DNA of 64,000 nucleotides, taken from contig CM065295.1 in NCBI GenBank assembly GCA_032871835.1, positions 67,574,687-67,638,686 on the forward strand, in the 5' to 3' direction. The notes under the pieces were generated by a model. It saw only the letters and a program-made list of their open reading frames with translations, was not told the origin of the DNA and did no database searches. The stretch comes from Dipteronia dyeriana. Its lineage: Eukaryota; Streptophyta; Magnoliopsida; Sapindales; Sapindaceae. Of the stretch, positions 11,931 through 23,929 are shown piece after piece; the first letter of the stretch is position 1, and every line of letters begins with the position of its first letter. The position numbers and the translations under genes were made by a program.

Positions 11931-13955
11931 CAAAAATACCCCTAAAAGATGAAACTGCCCTTAATGATGTATTGTCCCCAATTCCTCCATCATTTTCCAG
12001 TTGCCCTAACCATCCCTACCACCCATCCCGATATCACCAAACCAGAAACCCACTCGTCGCCGTCAAGTCCCCTTATCGTCGTCAAGCCGTTATTCGCTGT
12101 TAAACCGCCTCTTCGACTTTGTCCTTCACGAAACGAGACTAAACGAGGACGCGTGGTCAATTTCATGGACGAAACGAGGACGCGTCCCTTCCTTCGTAAT
12201 CCTCACCGTCCTGTCGGACGCTTCTGGCTGTAGTCATGCCATCCTGCCGCACCACCGAACCTTCTGCCGCTGTCCTTTCATCTGTTGTCGGCTACAAGGT
12301 TAGTTACTTTAATTTATTTTTAAAGAAAAAGGGTTAATTAATTAAAATTGAAAATGTTAAATTTTGATTTTGTTGAAATCGAAACAAAAATAGTTTGGAC
12401 TTGATTTGGTTAAAATTCGGTTTCTAAGAGGTGCAAATGGGTTTGATTTTATTAAGCGGATATCAACCGGATTTGTTACAATTTTTAAACTCTGTGTTTT
12501 CATTGGTTTTTCAATGTTGGTATGTTGAGTGTGTAACGTTTACTAATTTTGTTTCTCTGCACTTGAGTTAGATTGTATTAAGCTGATATCAACTGGGCTT
12601 GTTGCAATTTTTAGACTTTTTGTGTTTTCATTGATTTTTCAATGTTCGTATGTTGAGCGTTTGTGCGAGTGTGAATGTTTTATATTGTTTAATTGATTAA
12701 TTGGATGCTTGAGAAGAGTGAAAGTTAAAATTTTCATTATATATTCACAGAGAATGATTTGTGATCAGTTAAGAGACAATGAATTCATTTATTTTCTGAT
12801 TTGTATTCAGGTAAGGAAGTTGACATTTTTGCTTGTTATAACTACATGCACCTAAAGGATTATTTTAATTTGAAACTATTATTTATGCTAGTAAGAATGT
12901 GAAGACAAATTTCAAATTTTGAGCCCATGTAGTCTTGTGTGTCTTAGTATCGCATTTACTGATTTTCTTCCTTTTTCGCTTTCCGTGTCCAACTAAAAAC
13001 TTTTGTAATTCAGGGAATGATAGCTAGTCATGCCTACTATTTTCTTGAAGAAGTGTATCCAAGAATGACAGGTTGTTGTCCCTTAAAACATTGTCCTTCA
13101 TCAAAGCACTTTTCGCAGATGATGTTGCAATGGCAGCACAACCATTGAGATTCACAGTACCACAAGTAAAGGAAGTTCACCAGGATTAAAAAGCCAGACC
13201 TTTAGAGATCGAGACGTCTCTAGCATGAGGAGTGCATACATTTTAAAATTAACTCCGTATATGATGTTATTAGATCGGTTTGGATTTGAGGATGAGATGA
13301 GCTATTGTAATTTATTATAGAAGACTTGTGGTTGTAGTCAGTATAAGAATGCTTCCTTTTAAGTTATATCTGATTTAGCAACTATACATTTACATGAACC
13401 AATGTTTTAATATCTGAAGCTTCGTGTTAAGTTGTATCTGTACATGCAATTTTAATCTTCTTGTGCAATTTATATCTTGTGGTTGTGATTTGTGTGTACG
13501 GTGTAAAGATTGTTGTGTGGCTATTAGAAGTGCGATATTTGCAGGAACCGAAAAAAGATATGGATTTATTGAAATTTCAAACGAAACTCTGTCAAAATTT
13601 CATAAATAATGGACAAAACTTTGTCAACTTCTAGTTCAACTCCTTGCACCAAATAAAAAAAGAAAAACAATGACTAAATCATCAACTCACTAAACCAACT
13701 TACTGCACCAAATAATATCAGAAATACCATGGCCACCAAATATTACATTAACTAGTAATATCATTTACTTGAAATACCAAGGCCACCAAATACCATTCAA
13801 TTTGAGTCACATACAATTCATTGTGTTCACTTTTCCATACTCGTCCTATCCGACCGTCGTACCCATATATACTATGATAACTTTTCCAGTCTCCTGCCAA
13901 ATTCAAAACCAATTGCACATTTGTCATCTTCAATCCTGGAAAATTTTAAATATAG
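11931..13955. other. Interior of the Mutator-like element, possible captured sequence
   Basis: A 94-codon plus-strand frame (11949-12233) rich in Pro and Thr has no recognised match. Around it are gene-like features: a GT donor after GGCTACAAG near 12298, an exon-like piece near 13018-13080 after a CAG acceptor, and pyrimidine-rich intron-like tracts. This resembles a Pack-MULE that carries host gene pieces, but no source gene was recognised. Confidence 0.35.
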
Positions 13956-13960
13956 AATAT

Positions 13961-15516
13961 TATTGACGTTAATTTTTTGGATTGTATGAGAAAAACCAAC
14001 AAGGATTGGATTTCGGCTATCAATTCAAAGAGAAAGAGATTAGAGAAAGTAATCAAGACACAAGTTTTACGTGGTAAAACTCCGATGGCCGGAGAAACGT
14101 CCACGGGTGGTTGAAGGATCAACTAAGCCAAAATCCACTATGAAAATATGATGTTTACAAGCTCTCGATCTCTCTTTCTTCTCTCTGTATTTTTATATTG
14201 CTTGTTGTCTCTCTCTTTTTTTTAGCGAGATTATGTGTCCTAATTATATATTTATATAGCCCTTTTCTGCCTTGTACAAGTAATAGATCTTTGTATTTAA
14301 TTACGATTATTTACTTGCTTGAGGCCGATTGTCTTCTTTCCTGTTTCAGAGTCTTGTATTGAAATCGAATGGGATTCTAGTAGTGCAGTCCAATTTGGAC
14401 TTGTTTTCTTATAAGAATATGATCTTTGTGAAGAAGTAAAGTTGTTGCCTGATTGGGAACCCTTCCAGCTCAGTATTCTGTTCTCTTTGGGATTCCTTCT
14501 TAATATGGATATCTTCGTGTATTTAATGACCTAATCCGTGTGAACTAAACACTAAGCTTCTTATTCGGTTTTCTTCATATTTATCCCGAGCAAGGATAAT
14601 ACCAGCAAGGATAATACCAGCAAGGCCCGAGTAACATCGTTTGAGCCCAAGTGGAAGCGTTATTTAATCAGTCCAGAGTATTGTTAACTGATCCCGAGTA
14701 GGTTTCATTCAACATCCGCTTATTCGGCACTGTTTTGTAGGATATTTTCTGAATGCCTATTTGGATGTCTACCTGGAGAAACGCTCACGGGTGGTTGAAG
14801 GATCAACTAAGCTAAAATCCATTATGAAAATATGATGTTTACAAGCTCTCGATCTCTCTTTCTTCTCTCTGTACTTTTCTATTGCTTGTTGTCTCTCTCT
14901 TTTTTTTAGCGAGATTATGTGTCCTATTTATATATTTATATAGCCCTTTTCTGCCTTGTACAAGTAATAGATCTTTGTATTTAATTACGATTATTTACTT
15001 GCTTGAGGCCGATTGTCTTCTTTCCTGTTTCAGAGTCTTGTATTGAAATCGAATGGGATTCTAGTAGTGCAGTCCAATTTGGACTTGTTTTTCTATAAGA
15101 ATGTGATCTTTGAGAAGAAGTAAAGTTGTTGCCGGATTGGGAACCCTTCTAGCTCAGTATTTTGTTCTCTTTGGGATTCCTTCCTAATATGGATATCTTC
15201 GTGTATTTAATGACATAATACGTGTGAACTAAGCACTAAGCTTCTTATTCGGTTTTCTTCATATTTATCATGAGCAAAGATAATACCAGCAGGGCCCGAG
15301 TAACATGGTTTGAGCCCGAGTAGAAGCGTTATTTAACCAGTCCCGAGTATCGTTAACTGATCCCGAGTAGGTTTCATTCAACATCCGCTTATTCGGGTTT
15401 TCTATTCTTCGGCAGTGTTTTGTAGGATATTTTCTGAATGCCTATTTGGATGTCCACCTGACAGTTTTCTCCATCCTATCAATAACGTGTATGCTTGGTA
15501 AAATTCACATACGACA
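13961..15516 (-). repeat. 3' LTR of Tat element 2 with internal duplication
   Basis: About 1556 bp instead of 870-890. The first 810 bp follow the standard LTR up to GATGTCTACCTGG near 14776, and the sequence then jumps back to the LTR position GGAGAAACG and runs through to ACATACGACA. About 670 bp is therefore present twice. The outer terminal TG is changed to TA at 13961-13962. Confidence 0.88.
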
Positions 15517-15531
15517 ATACCCCCTTAAAAT
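15517..15531 (-). other. Polypurine tract of Tat element 2
   Basis: Directly inside the 3' LTR the minus strand reads TTTTAAGGGGGTAT and then the LTR start TGTCG. This is the expected place and make-up of the plus-strand primer. Confidence 0.75.
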
Positions 15532-15699
15532 ATTTTTTCCGAATAAAGTTTCGTTTCGGGCAAAAGTATTTTAAACATCTCAATTTTTTATTTTTATACC
15601 AGAGTAAACGTCTTATCATAATGGTGTGTCTTAATGGTGACCCTGCAATTTCGATTCACCCCCTCACGTGAGATCTTTAATGATGGTGACGTTTTGAAG

Positions 15700-18660
15700 T
15701 TCTGGCAGCTGGGGCTAGTTCTTGTTTTGACACGTGTCCTTCGTCTCTTCATTTTTCGATATCATTTATGAGAAATCATTTTTACGTCTCCCCGGGCGCA
15801 GCCTACGTCATCAAGCTTCGTCATAGGTTTTTCCTGCCTTGAGACCCTAGGGTTTCGTGTCACCACCCCTTTAAATTCTTCATTGAATTTGCGCTGGTTT
15901 ATTCTCAAATTTTTCAGCAACAGAAAAAGATAATTCTCTGAACCCAGATTTCTCTAAGAAGAAAGTCGCGATTCTCCGTTGAAGATCTTTTACCACTTTA
16001 TTCAAGGTTAGTTTTAATAAAGCCATCTTCCCGTCATCGTCTTTTTAATATCGCTTTCGACGCGTTAGAACGTGGGGATTTTCAATTAGTTTCTTGCATT
16101 ATAAGATTATTAGGGGAAATAACTGCTGATAAACCTCCATTTTTAGAAGTTGATGTCTCGAGACTGCACCCTGTTGTCACTTTTAGCCTTGTATCGAGTT
16201 CATCTAGTTTTGATTCTGATATTTCTAAGCACAGGGCAACTCTTCGAAGGATGGGAAAACATCAAAGTAGAAGCGCAGTCTGCAAACACGACTTGGGCAA
16301 TATTCTGATCAGGGAGCAAACTGTCAGCGATAACGAAGTTGAGGAGGCGTGCAAGGCGTCTCGCCATACATTTACTGTTGATCATCTGAGCGGGTTCGAC
16401 ACTGAGCCGAATGTGTTCGGGCCAGTTGAAATAGGAAAGTATCGCTCCTGATTCAACCTGTCTGACTCGGTCATTCTGGTTCCTGCGGCAAGACGGGGAC
16501 ATACTTCCTTATGTTTAATCCGCCAGACTGCTGGGTTCTCGAGGGGATAAAAGTGAGTCGGGATGCTTATATTTCTGACGACCCCTAAAAGAAGGGTTTT
16601 ATATGGGGGTTTCCTACTTCCAACAAGTTCTAGAAGAATAGTTGGTGTTTTACCGGAAGGAGTATCGGGCTAGAAGTCACCCTCAAATCCGGGGATTGTC
16701 TAGCGGTGCTGAATGACCCTCGGTTCATCTGTTCCCCTGAGGTATGAAACAAGAAGAATATCGATTACAGTGATGGCGAGCTGACCAGACTAGTTTGGGT
16801 GGCAATTCGTACACTAGAGAAGATGAGCAAGTCTTATATAATCATTGAGTCGAAGATGATTGAGTTCGGCTTCTTTAGAAAAATTTCGGTCGAACGCAGG
16901 CGATGTAAGCTATTTTCGTAACCTTTTCCTTTCAATGTTATATATATATATATTGCATTCTGATTCTGGCGTGGTTCCTTTTTTCTAGTGTTTGATACGG
17001 ACGTCGTCTGTGATATTCAGGCTCTCCAAGTGAAGTCAATCATTCAGGCGAGTCAGAAAGAGACGGCTCGTCATGGTGGCGAATGCATCGCCCCGCATGA
17101 GTCTGATGAAGAGACTGATGTCGCTGAGGAGCAGATTCCCGAAGACGTCCTTGAGGACATTTTTCAACCGAGGGTTGGAGAGACTAGCGATCCGAGTGGC
17201 CCGATCAATACTCAGCTATCTGTGGATCGGCAAAGGCAAAGTGAAGGTGTTGGTGAGAAGCCTGCCGAGCAGGCTGACCCCGGTAATGGAGGTAATTCTT
17301 CCACGGGACAAGTAGCTATGGATCCCAAATTTTCTTAAGCCTTCAAGGATGACACTACGGAGGATCCCGCAACTGATCTCAGTTCCCACCGTTCTCGGGG
17401 TGAGTAACGGAAGGCAATCAGCTTTCCAACTCATCCTCTCAAGGTTCCTCGGGTGGCTACTTTCATCGATTCCAGTGATGAAGATGCTGTAGATGAGATC
17501 CCCTAGAGCGTTGGTCCTGGATCATCAGTAGATGCGGCGGCTTCAGAACCGGATAGGTCTTCCCCTGCCCCCTAGGTTGGAGATCTGGGGGTTGAACCCT
17601 CGGGGGTTCCTTCATATCCTTCTTCCCAGGACATACTGCGGAAGATGTTCTCTGGTCAGGCTTTAATTGGGGAAAACCGTTGGAGCAGTTTCCGGGATGG
17701 CTCGTTGACCGAACGTCTTCAAAATATTTTTAATGGTGCATCCTATGTAAGCTACCTGGCTTCTTTAATGTTTTGCTAGTCTGCCAGATTTCTAATCATA
17801 ATTCTTTTACAGATGGTGGCCGAATTTGCTGAGCTAGTTCAGACTCAGCAACATCAAGCTAATCGGATAAGGCGTCTGGAGGCTCAACTGAAGGAAAGTG
17901 AGGAAGGCCGTGCTCGGGCTGAAGCGGCTTATCAGCAAGAGGTCGGTTCTGTACAAATATTTGTCGACCATTGTCTGGCGAAGCAAGTAGAGGCCGAGAA
18001 GAGGGTGACTTTGGTAGAGGAGAAGGCAGCATCACTTCAAAATCTCTTATCCTCTGCCAAAGAACCCATGCTTAAGGCCGAGCAGGAGGCGGAGCAGTCG
18101 AGGTCGGCGTACGAACAAAAAATTAAAGACCTAGAGCGCCAAGTGTTGATAGTTGAATCCTTATCCCGAGTGGCCAAGCTGGAACTTGAAGTACAAGGGG
18201 TGGATCGCTTTAAAAGATCCCCTACTTATGATGCCCTACTCCTTCGATAGTTTCAGCACGGGGATAGTTTCAGCCAGCGAGTTCTTAAAGTTAAGAATAG
18301 GGCGACTGAGAAGGCCCGAGCCAATTGGGAGCTGTTAATCAAACATCACGTAGACCGGTCCTTGGAGTCTCTTATGACTCAGATAAAGGAATGGAGAGCT
18401 TACTGCCGCAGCCAAGGCAAAGAGCCCCTTCCCATGCACTTAGAAATTCCGTCCGAACACTCCCTCTCAACCTTTTACGCTAGTCAAGAGTCGTTCGAGG
18501 GTGTGGTACCAGATGTTGGATCGGTCCTGGGCGAGGATTACAGACAATGGATGGATGATACTTTCGACACTATTGCTTGACTTTCTAACGAAAGCCTGCT
18601 CCATGAATACGAGATGGTGCGAGACCCGAATATCGGTAAAAGCTTGAGAGATCAATAAGA
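15700..18660 (+). pseudogene. Antisense gene carried in Tat element 2
   Basis: Coding-like sequence on the strand opposite to the element. Upstream are a CACGTG box near 15730 and a TTTAAAT TATA-like site near 15870. A leader donor (CAAG/GTTAG, near 16006) comes next, then a piece around 16251-16451 with a frame MGKHQSRSAV. An intron follows from a donor near 16905 to TTTTCTAG at 16987. The next exon (16988-17338) encodes an acidic frame, and a second intron runs from about 17748 to 17812. The exon starting at 17813 encodes about 145 residues of strongly heptad-like coiled coil (RRLEAQLKESEEGRARAEAAY), and 18362-18580 continues it. Extra antisense ORFs are known in Tat-lineage elements; their function is unknown. 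Several stops break this copy. Confidence 0.65.
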
Positions 18661-18740
18661 GAATTTTTTTAAACTGTAACCATTCTTTTGAGAGATCAAT
18701 AAAATTCTATCTTATTCTGAGTTGAATGGTTTTGATCTTG

Positions 18741-19140
18741 TTCATTGCTGATTGTTGCCGAGTGTTTTATTAAACTGGCTGACGTTTGGGTAACTTAACA
18801 GAGTCTTATTAAACCGATCGTTACCCGAATAACTTAGATGCCAAGTATCTTATTAAACTGGCTCTTCAATGTTCGTGTAACTTAACCGAGTATCTTATTA
18901 AACCGGTTGTTACCCTAATGACTTTAATTATCAAGTATCTTATTAAACTGGCTCTTCGTTGTTCTGGTAACTTATCCGAGTATCTTATTAAACCGGTTGT
19001 CACCCGAATGACTTTAATTGCCAAGTATTTTATTAAACTGGCTTTTCGATGTTCGGATAACTTAACCGAGTATCTTATTAAACCGGTTGTTACCCGAATG
19101 ACTTTAATTGCCAAGTATCTTATTAAACTGGCTATTTATT
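18741..19140. repeat. 90-bp tandem repeat inside Tat element 2
   Basis: The word TATTAAACTG recurs at 18851, 18941, 19031 and 19121, an exact 90-bp spacing, with a diverged first copy at 18768. Each unit is itself two related halves (TATTAAACTGGCT and TATTAAACCGGTT). Tandem repeats in this 3' position are known from Tat/Retand-type elements. Confidence 0.9.
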
Positions 19141-19666
19141 ATTAACCGAGTCATCTTAAAATATGCAAGTTTATACTTGTGTTTCATATGTGTTTCATAC
19201 CCTGTTGCTACCCGAACATTACATCAAGGCTCACCATGATCATATGTTCGAGTCATTACGCAATACCAAGGACGTCTCCCTAGTATTTATGTGTAAGGGT
19301 TTGCTGAATCGTTAAGCTTTTTGAATTGCTTAACACAACTACGTATTTCATCGAAATTTTTCCCGATAGCGTCCCTAGCTGGTGCATCGGGTTTGCCTTT
19401 TTACGAAGGTCATTTTGACCTTTCTCGGCTGGCATGCTCCTTCGAGCTTCTCCGTCCATTCGGGATTTGATGGTCCCGAGTATTCTATTTTCATGTTCTT
19501 ATTATCATGTTCTTCCATATGCTCTTATTATAGTATGCTCTGTCGAAAATCCCGAGTAATTTTTATTCATCACTGTAAAATCAACAAAGATTTAAATTCC
19601 ACAGCTAATATTTATCCTAACTAAAACTGTCCTGACTAGAAAAAGAACAAAACGAAGAAAAATAAT

Positions 19667-20644
19667 TTAAGGATAGAAAATATTCAGATATTGGGCATTG
19701 CATGGTCGGGGTAAAACCCCTTCATTGGGTCGTGCAATCCAATACGCTCCATGACCAGCTATTCCCTCGATCTTGTATGGGCCTTCCCATTTATCAGCCA
19801 GGGAAACTACAGCTTTATTTTTTGTGTTCAATGACACCTTTCTGAGTACCAGGTCTCCTAGCTGGAATTTCCTGACCCGAACATGAGAGTTGTAGTGACG
19901 AGCTACTCTTTGCTGATATGCCATATTTCTTATTCGGGACTTCTCCCTTTTCTCTTCTAGCTCATCCAGACTTTGTAATAGCATATCAACGTTCTGTTCT
20001 TCATCTTATAGCTTGACCCGGGGTGATGCATACAATGTTTCTATGGGGATAACAGCTTCTGTTCTGAATGCTAAAGTGTACGGAGTCTCTTCTGTTGAAG
20101 TCCTTGCTGTCGTCCGGTATGCCCATAATACTTCGGGAAGCTTTTCAACCCAGCTTCCTTTTTTGGCATATAACTTTGCTTTGATAGTGTGCTTAATGAT
20201 TTTATTTACTACTTCTACCTGCTCATTTGTTTGAGGGTGGGCTGGTGTGGTATAGTAATTGGCAATCTGATATTTCTTGCACAATTGTCTGAATTTTAGG
20301 TTATCAAATTGGGTGCCGTTGTTAGTGATTATAGTATCTGGAACTCCAAACCTATAAAGTATATTCTTTTTCATAAAATTTATGGTGTTTGCTTTTGTGA
20401 TATGCACTAGTGCTTTAGCTTCTGCCCACTTTGTGAAATAGTCAACAGCTACTATGGCGTGTTTTGCTCCACCCCCTGTTCCAACTGGCATTAGGCCAAT
20501 CAGGTCTAATCCCCACATGGCGAATGGCCATGGGGCTGTGAGGTTTCTGAGTTTTTCAGGGGCTGGCGGATATCGTTGACAATTCTTTGATAAGTATTGT
20601 AACTTTCCGACCATTTGTGTGCATCTGAGAAAATTGTAGGCCAA
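19667..20644 (-). pseudogene. Integrase of Tat element 2 (broken)
   Basis: Two pieces in the same frame, 20644-20006 and 19984-19667, are separated by a TAA where element 1 has a Tyr codon (before DEEQNVD). The first Asp is present in AVDYFTKWAEA and the Glu in EQVEVVNK, but the second catalytic Asp is Asn here (TNNGTQFD). The enzyme would therefore be inactive even if read through. The zinc-binding N-terminus is lost at the deletion point. Confidence 0.85.
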
Positions 20645-20697
20645 TAATAGCCTTGCCTGAGCACCTTGTGTGCTAAACTTCTACCCCCAGTGTGGTA

Positions 20698-20754
20698 GCC
20701 TTTCTTTCTAGCGCCAATTAAATCGAAGGTTCAACCCCTCTTTCTAGCGCCAAT
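20698..20754 (-). other. Deletion join with doubled primer-binding site, element 2
   Basis: The sequence TTTCTAGCGCCAATT occurs twice, at about 20701-20719 and 20741-20755. The second is the proper primer-binding site next to the LTR. The first lies exactly at the join with the integrase remnant, after GTGTGGTAGCC, so the big deletion was accompanied by a short repeat of the site. Confidence 0.75.
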
Positions 20755-21644
20755 TGTTGACGTTGATTTCTGGATTGTATCATAAAAGCCAACAAGGATT
20801 GGATTTCGGCTATCAATTCAAAGAGAAAGAGATTAGAGAAAGTAATCAAGACACAAGTTTTACGTGGTAAAACTCCGATGATCGGAGAAACGTCCATGGG
20901 TGCTTGAAGGATCAACCAAGCCAAAATCCACTATGAAAATATGATGTTTACAAGCTCTCGGTCTCTCTTTCTTCTCTCTGTATTTTTCTATTGCTTGTTG
21001 TCTCTCTCTTTTTTTTGGCGAGATTATGGGTCTATTTATATGTTTATAGAGCCTTTTTCTGCCTTGTACAAGTAATAGATCTTTGTATTTAATTACGATT
21101 ATTTACTTGCTTGAGGCTGATTGTCTTCTTTCCTGTTTCGGAGTCTTGTATTGAAATCGAATGGGATTCTAGTAGTGTAGTCCGATTTGGACATATTTTC
21201 TTATAAGAATGTGATCTTTGTGAAGAAGTAAAGTTGTTGCCTGATTGGGAACCCTTCCAGCTCAGTATTCTGTTCTCTTTGGGATTCCTTCCTAATATGG
21301 ATATCTTCGTGTATTTAATAACCTAATCCGTGTGAACTAAGCACTAAGCTTCTTATTCGGTTTTTTTCATATTTATCCTGAGCAAGGATAATACCAGCAG
21401 GGCCCGAGTAATATCGTTTGGGCCCGAGTAACATCGTTTGAGCTCGAGTGGAAGCGTTATTTAATCAGTCCCAAGTATCGTTAACTGATCCCGAGTAGGT
21501 TTCATTCAACATCCTCTTATTCGGGTTTTCTATTCTTCGGCACTGTTTTGTAGGATATTTTCTGAATGCCTATTTGGATGTCCACCTGGCAGTTTTCTCC
21601 TTCCTGTCAATGACGTGTATGCTTGGTAAAATTCACATACGACA
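20755..21644 (-). repeat. 5' LTR of Tat element 2
   Basis: 890 bp, TGTTGACG to ACATACGACA on the plus strand, with both terminal dinucleotides intact. It aligns over its whole length with 6259-7128. It lacks the duplication seen in the 3' LTR of the same element. Confidence 0.92.
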
Positions 21645-21719
21645 AATATTTATTTAAAAAAACTTTACTACTTCAAAAATAAGGAGTGTAAATTAATATT
21701 TAATTATAAAAAAAATTGA

Positions 21720-22035
21720 AACTTTTGTTCTTGTTCTTCGTGGTGACCCGATCGAGTCACACCTGACCCGAAGAACAAATTTCAAGCCTTTTGGGCAACC
21801 CGAAGCCTTGAAATTTGTTCTTCGGGTCAATAGTGACCCGAAGAACAAATTTAGGCATAAAAATTATTCTTCAGGTCAGATGTGACCTGATCGGGTCACC
21901 ATTGACCCGAAGAACAAATTTCAAGCCTTCGAGTAGAGGGCAACCCGAAGGCATGGAATTTGTTCTTCAGGTTGCCCTCTACTCGAAGGCTTAAAATTTG
22001 TTCTTCGGGTCACACATGACCCGAAGAATGTTTAC
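21720..22035. repeat. Cluster of fold-back repeats in the Mutator-like element
   Basis: Repeated TGACCCGAAGAACAAATTT words in both directions. A perfect hairpin with 19-bp arms and a 4-base loop lies at 21811-21852. A second, with exact 23-bp arms at 21923-21945 and 21970-21992, encloses part of the same word, and a third weaker one ends near 22029. The rest of 22036-22310 is AT-rich without a gene. Confidence 0.88.
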
Positions 22036-22432
22036 AAATTTACCCACCAAAAGAAAATTTACACATTATTTGTATCAACATATAAATTTGAATTAAAGGA
22101 TTTCAATAAAAGAATGGTTTTTTTTTTTAAAAGCTTACCTTGTCGCCACTTCATTTTAATTTCTTCAAAACACTTTTATGCATTAAAAAAAAAAGAATTA
22201 CAAGAGTTCAAAGTCATTTAATTTATTCAAACAATATTTACTTTACTTATTTTCTTTTATTTTTGTATAATTGCTTGGTAAAAAGTAAGAATGGTAATTA
22301 ATATGGTGGTTCTTATTTAAGTGGGGGTATTTTTGAAAGTTTGGGGTATTTTTGCAAGTCTTTGACTACATGGGGTATGTTTGCAATTTAGGCCCTCAAA
22401 TAGGGTACTTTTGCTAAAATCCCTATCCAAAA

Positions 22433-23929
22433 TACAATAATGTGTAAGACAACACACAAAATCCCTAACTATATGTTATAATGCAATTCAAAAACCTAGT
22501 TATCAAACAATGTATGCATGCCCTTATATGAGGTCTCAACTATATGTATAGAGAAACTCTAGCAACCTAATTGTCAATTAAATTCACATGAACATTCAAT
22601 AAAGCTTGATTGGATAAATAAATATTAATTTATCAACCTAATCATCAACCAATTTCACAAGAACGTTCAAGGGTTAGCTATTTAAAGAAAATCAACCTAA
22701 TCATACAAGCTATCATAAACAAACTCAATCATGTTATCAAAACTCACAAATAGGTGCAATAAAGAGAGTCTAGGTATTTAATCAAGCAATAAATACCTAA
22801 TCTAGAGTAAGAAGAACAATAAATGATGTTCAATGAAGTTATAACTTACCTAGTCATGAAACCAAGAAGAAACGTGCTCAAATTATGTTAATTGATGCAA
22901 GATGAATATGGGTTTTAGGTTTGAGAGTTAAAGAAGCAATCTTGGTGCTTTCTCTCACTAAGGGAACTCTTTCTCTTTCCAGGATTAGGAAATTTTGAGT
23001 TCTAGGTTGAAATGAGGAAGAAGATGAAGTATATATAAGGTCCAAATGAAACTACGTCATTTTGAGAAAGTTTGCAAGGCAAAAATAGGGCTAAAACGAC
23101 TCAGTGTGCGGGTCTACTGCGTTGGTAGGTACCCGTGCATTACACACACATCGAGACCATTAAAAACACCCAAGAAACTCCGCAGGTGACTACACGGATA
23201 GGGACCCGCGCACTGGCAAATCAGCACAACAACCCGATTTCCAAGTGGATCAAAACAAGACCAAACGATATCAAAAATTATCGTATAATATACAATTGGA
23301 AATGTATGGATGTCTAATTTCTAATCCTTTATGGAATAAGGTTTTGATGTCTATAGAAAGGGATATGGTCATTTGAGTGATCAAAGGTCAGATTCAGACA
23401 ACGACAGAGTCGTCCTGTTTTGGTGGTCTCTTTGGAGATTTTAAAACCAAACCAAACAATCATGAAATATTATGAATAATGTACCGTTGGAAAGTTATAG
23501 GTGTCTAGTTTGTACAGATATTTCAAAAATCATTTTAAAGCTTTGTATAAACTGTTATGATTACAAGACCATGCAAAGGTCAATTTTGAAAATATTTGAA
23601 ACATTGAAAAACTAATCTTTCAAAACTAGACACATTCCTCCAAATAACCAACTATCAAATGCATGCACACAAACAAGAAAACACAAATTCAAGAGTAATG
23701 GAAATGCATGTAAGTGTGTGTGTGCACATAATATCTTCAAGAGTCAAGTCAAACGATTTTCCTTCCGCTCTTACTCTTGAAGTCACGGAGATGCTTGGAA
23801 GTTTGTCATCGAGAACCTAAGCATCCATTACAAAATCATCCTTAATGTATTTATCATGAAATAAGTCAATCATAAAATAGAGGTCCTTACATCATCCATT
23901 GCAGACTAGTATGTCAATGGATCATTTTA
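22433..23929. other. Non-coding flank right of the Mutator-like element
   Basis: No coding frame of weight. On the minus strand there are a TATA box (CCTTATATATAC, 23030-23040) and, 180 bp on, a consensus donor CTAG/GTAAGT at about 22850. These could belong to an LTR or to a lost gene whose body was separated by the insertion; I cannot decide. Confidence 0.35.

Larger units (their letters stand above)
13961..21644 (-). mobile_element. Tat-lineage retrotransposon, element 2, both LTRs and TSD AATAT
   Basis: A complete insertion with an internal deletion. The 5' LTR is at 20755-21644, the 3' LTR at 13961-15516, and the flanks are AATAT at 13956-13960 and 21645-21649. Between the primer-binding site and integrase almost everything (gag, protease, RT, both RNase H domains) is gone; the join is near 20697. 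The 3' half keeps integrase, a 90-bp tandem repeat and an antisense gene. It sits inside the Mutator-like element and so is younger than that element. Confidence 0.92.
11862..22423. mobile_element. Mutator-like element with 9-bp target duplication
   Basis: The ends are long inverted repeats: the left one begins GGGATTTTAGTAAAAATACC, and the right one reads GGGATTTTAGCAAAAGTACC on the other strand; similarity runs for roughly 60-70 bp. The flanks are the same nine bases, TATCCAAAA, at 11853-11861 and 22424-22432. Long TIRs and a 9-bp duplication are diagnostic of Mutator-like elements. Removing the nested Tat element leaves about 2.9 kb. No transposase frame was found, so it would be non-autonomous. 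Confidence 0.85.

Noticed and set aside
18741..19140. CRISPR-like array
   Set aside because: Units are contiguous 90-bp repeats without unique spacers, in a plant retrotransposon.
18866..19145. Frames with repeated LIKYLAIKVIRVTTGLIRYS-type units, suggestive of a repeat protein
   Set aside because: Produced by the 90-bp tandem DNA repeat, in both strands; no start context or homology.
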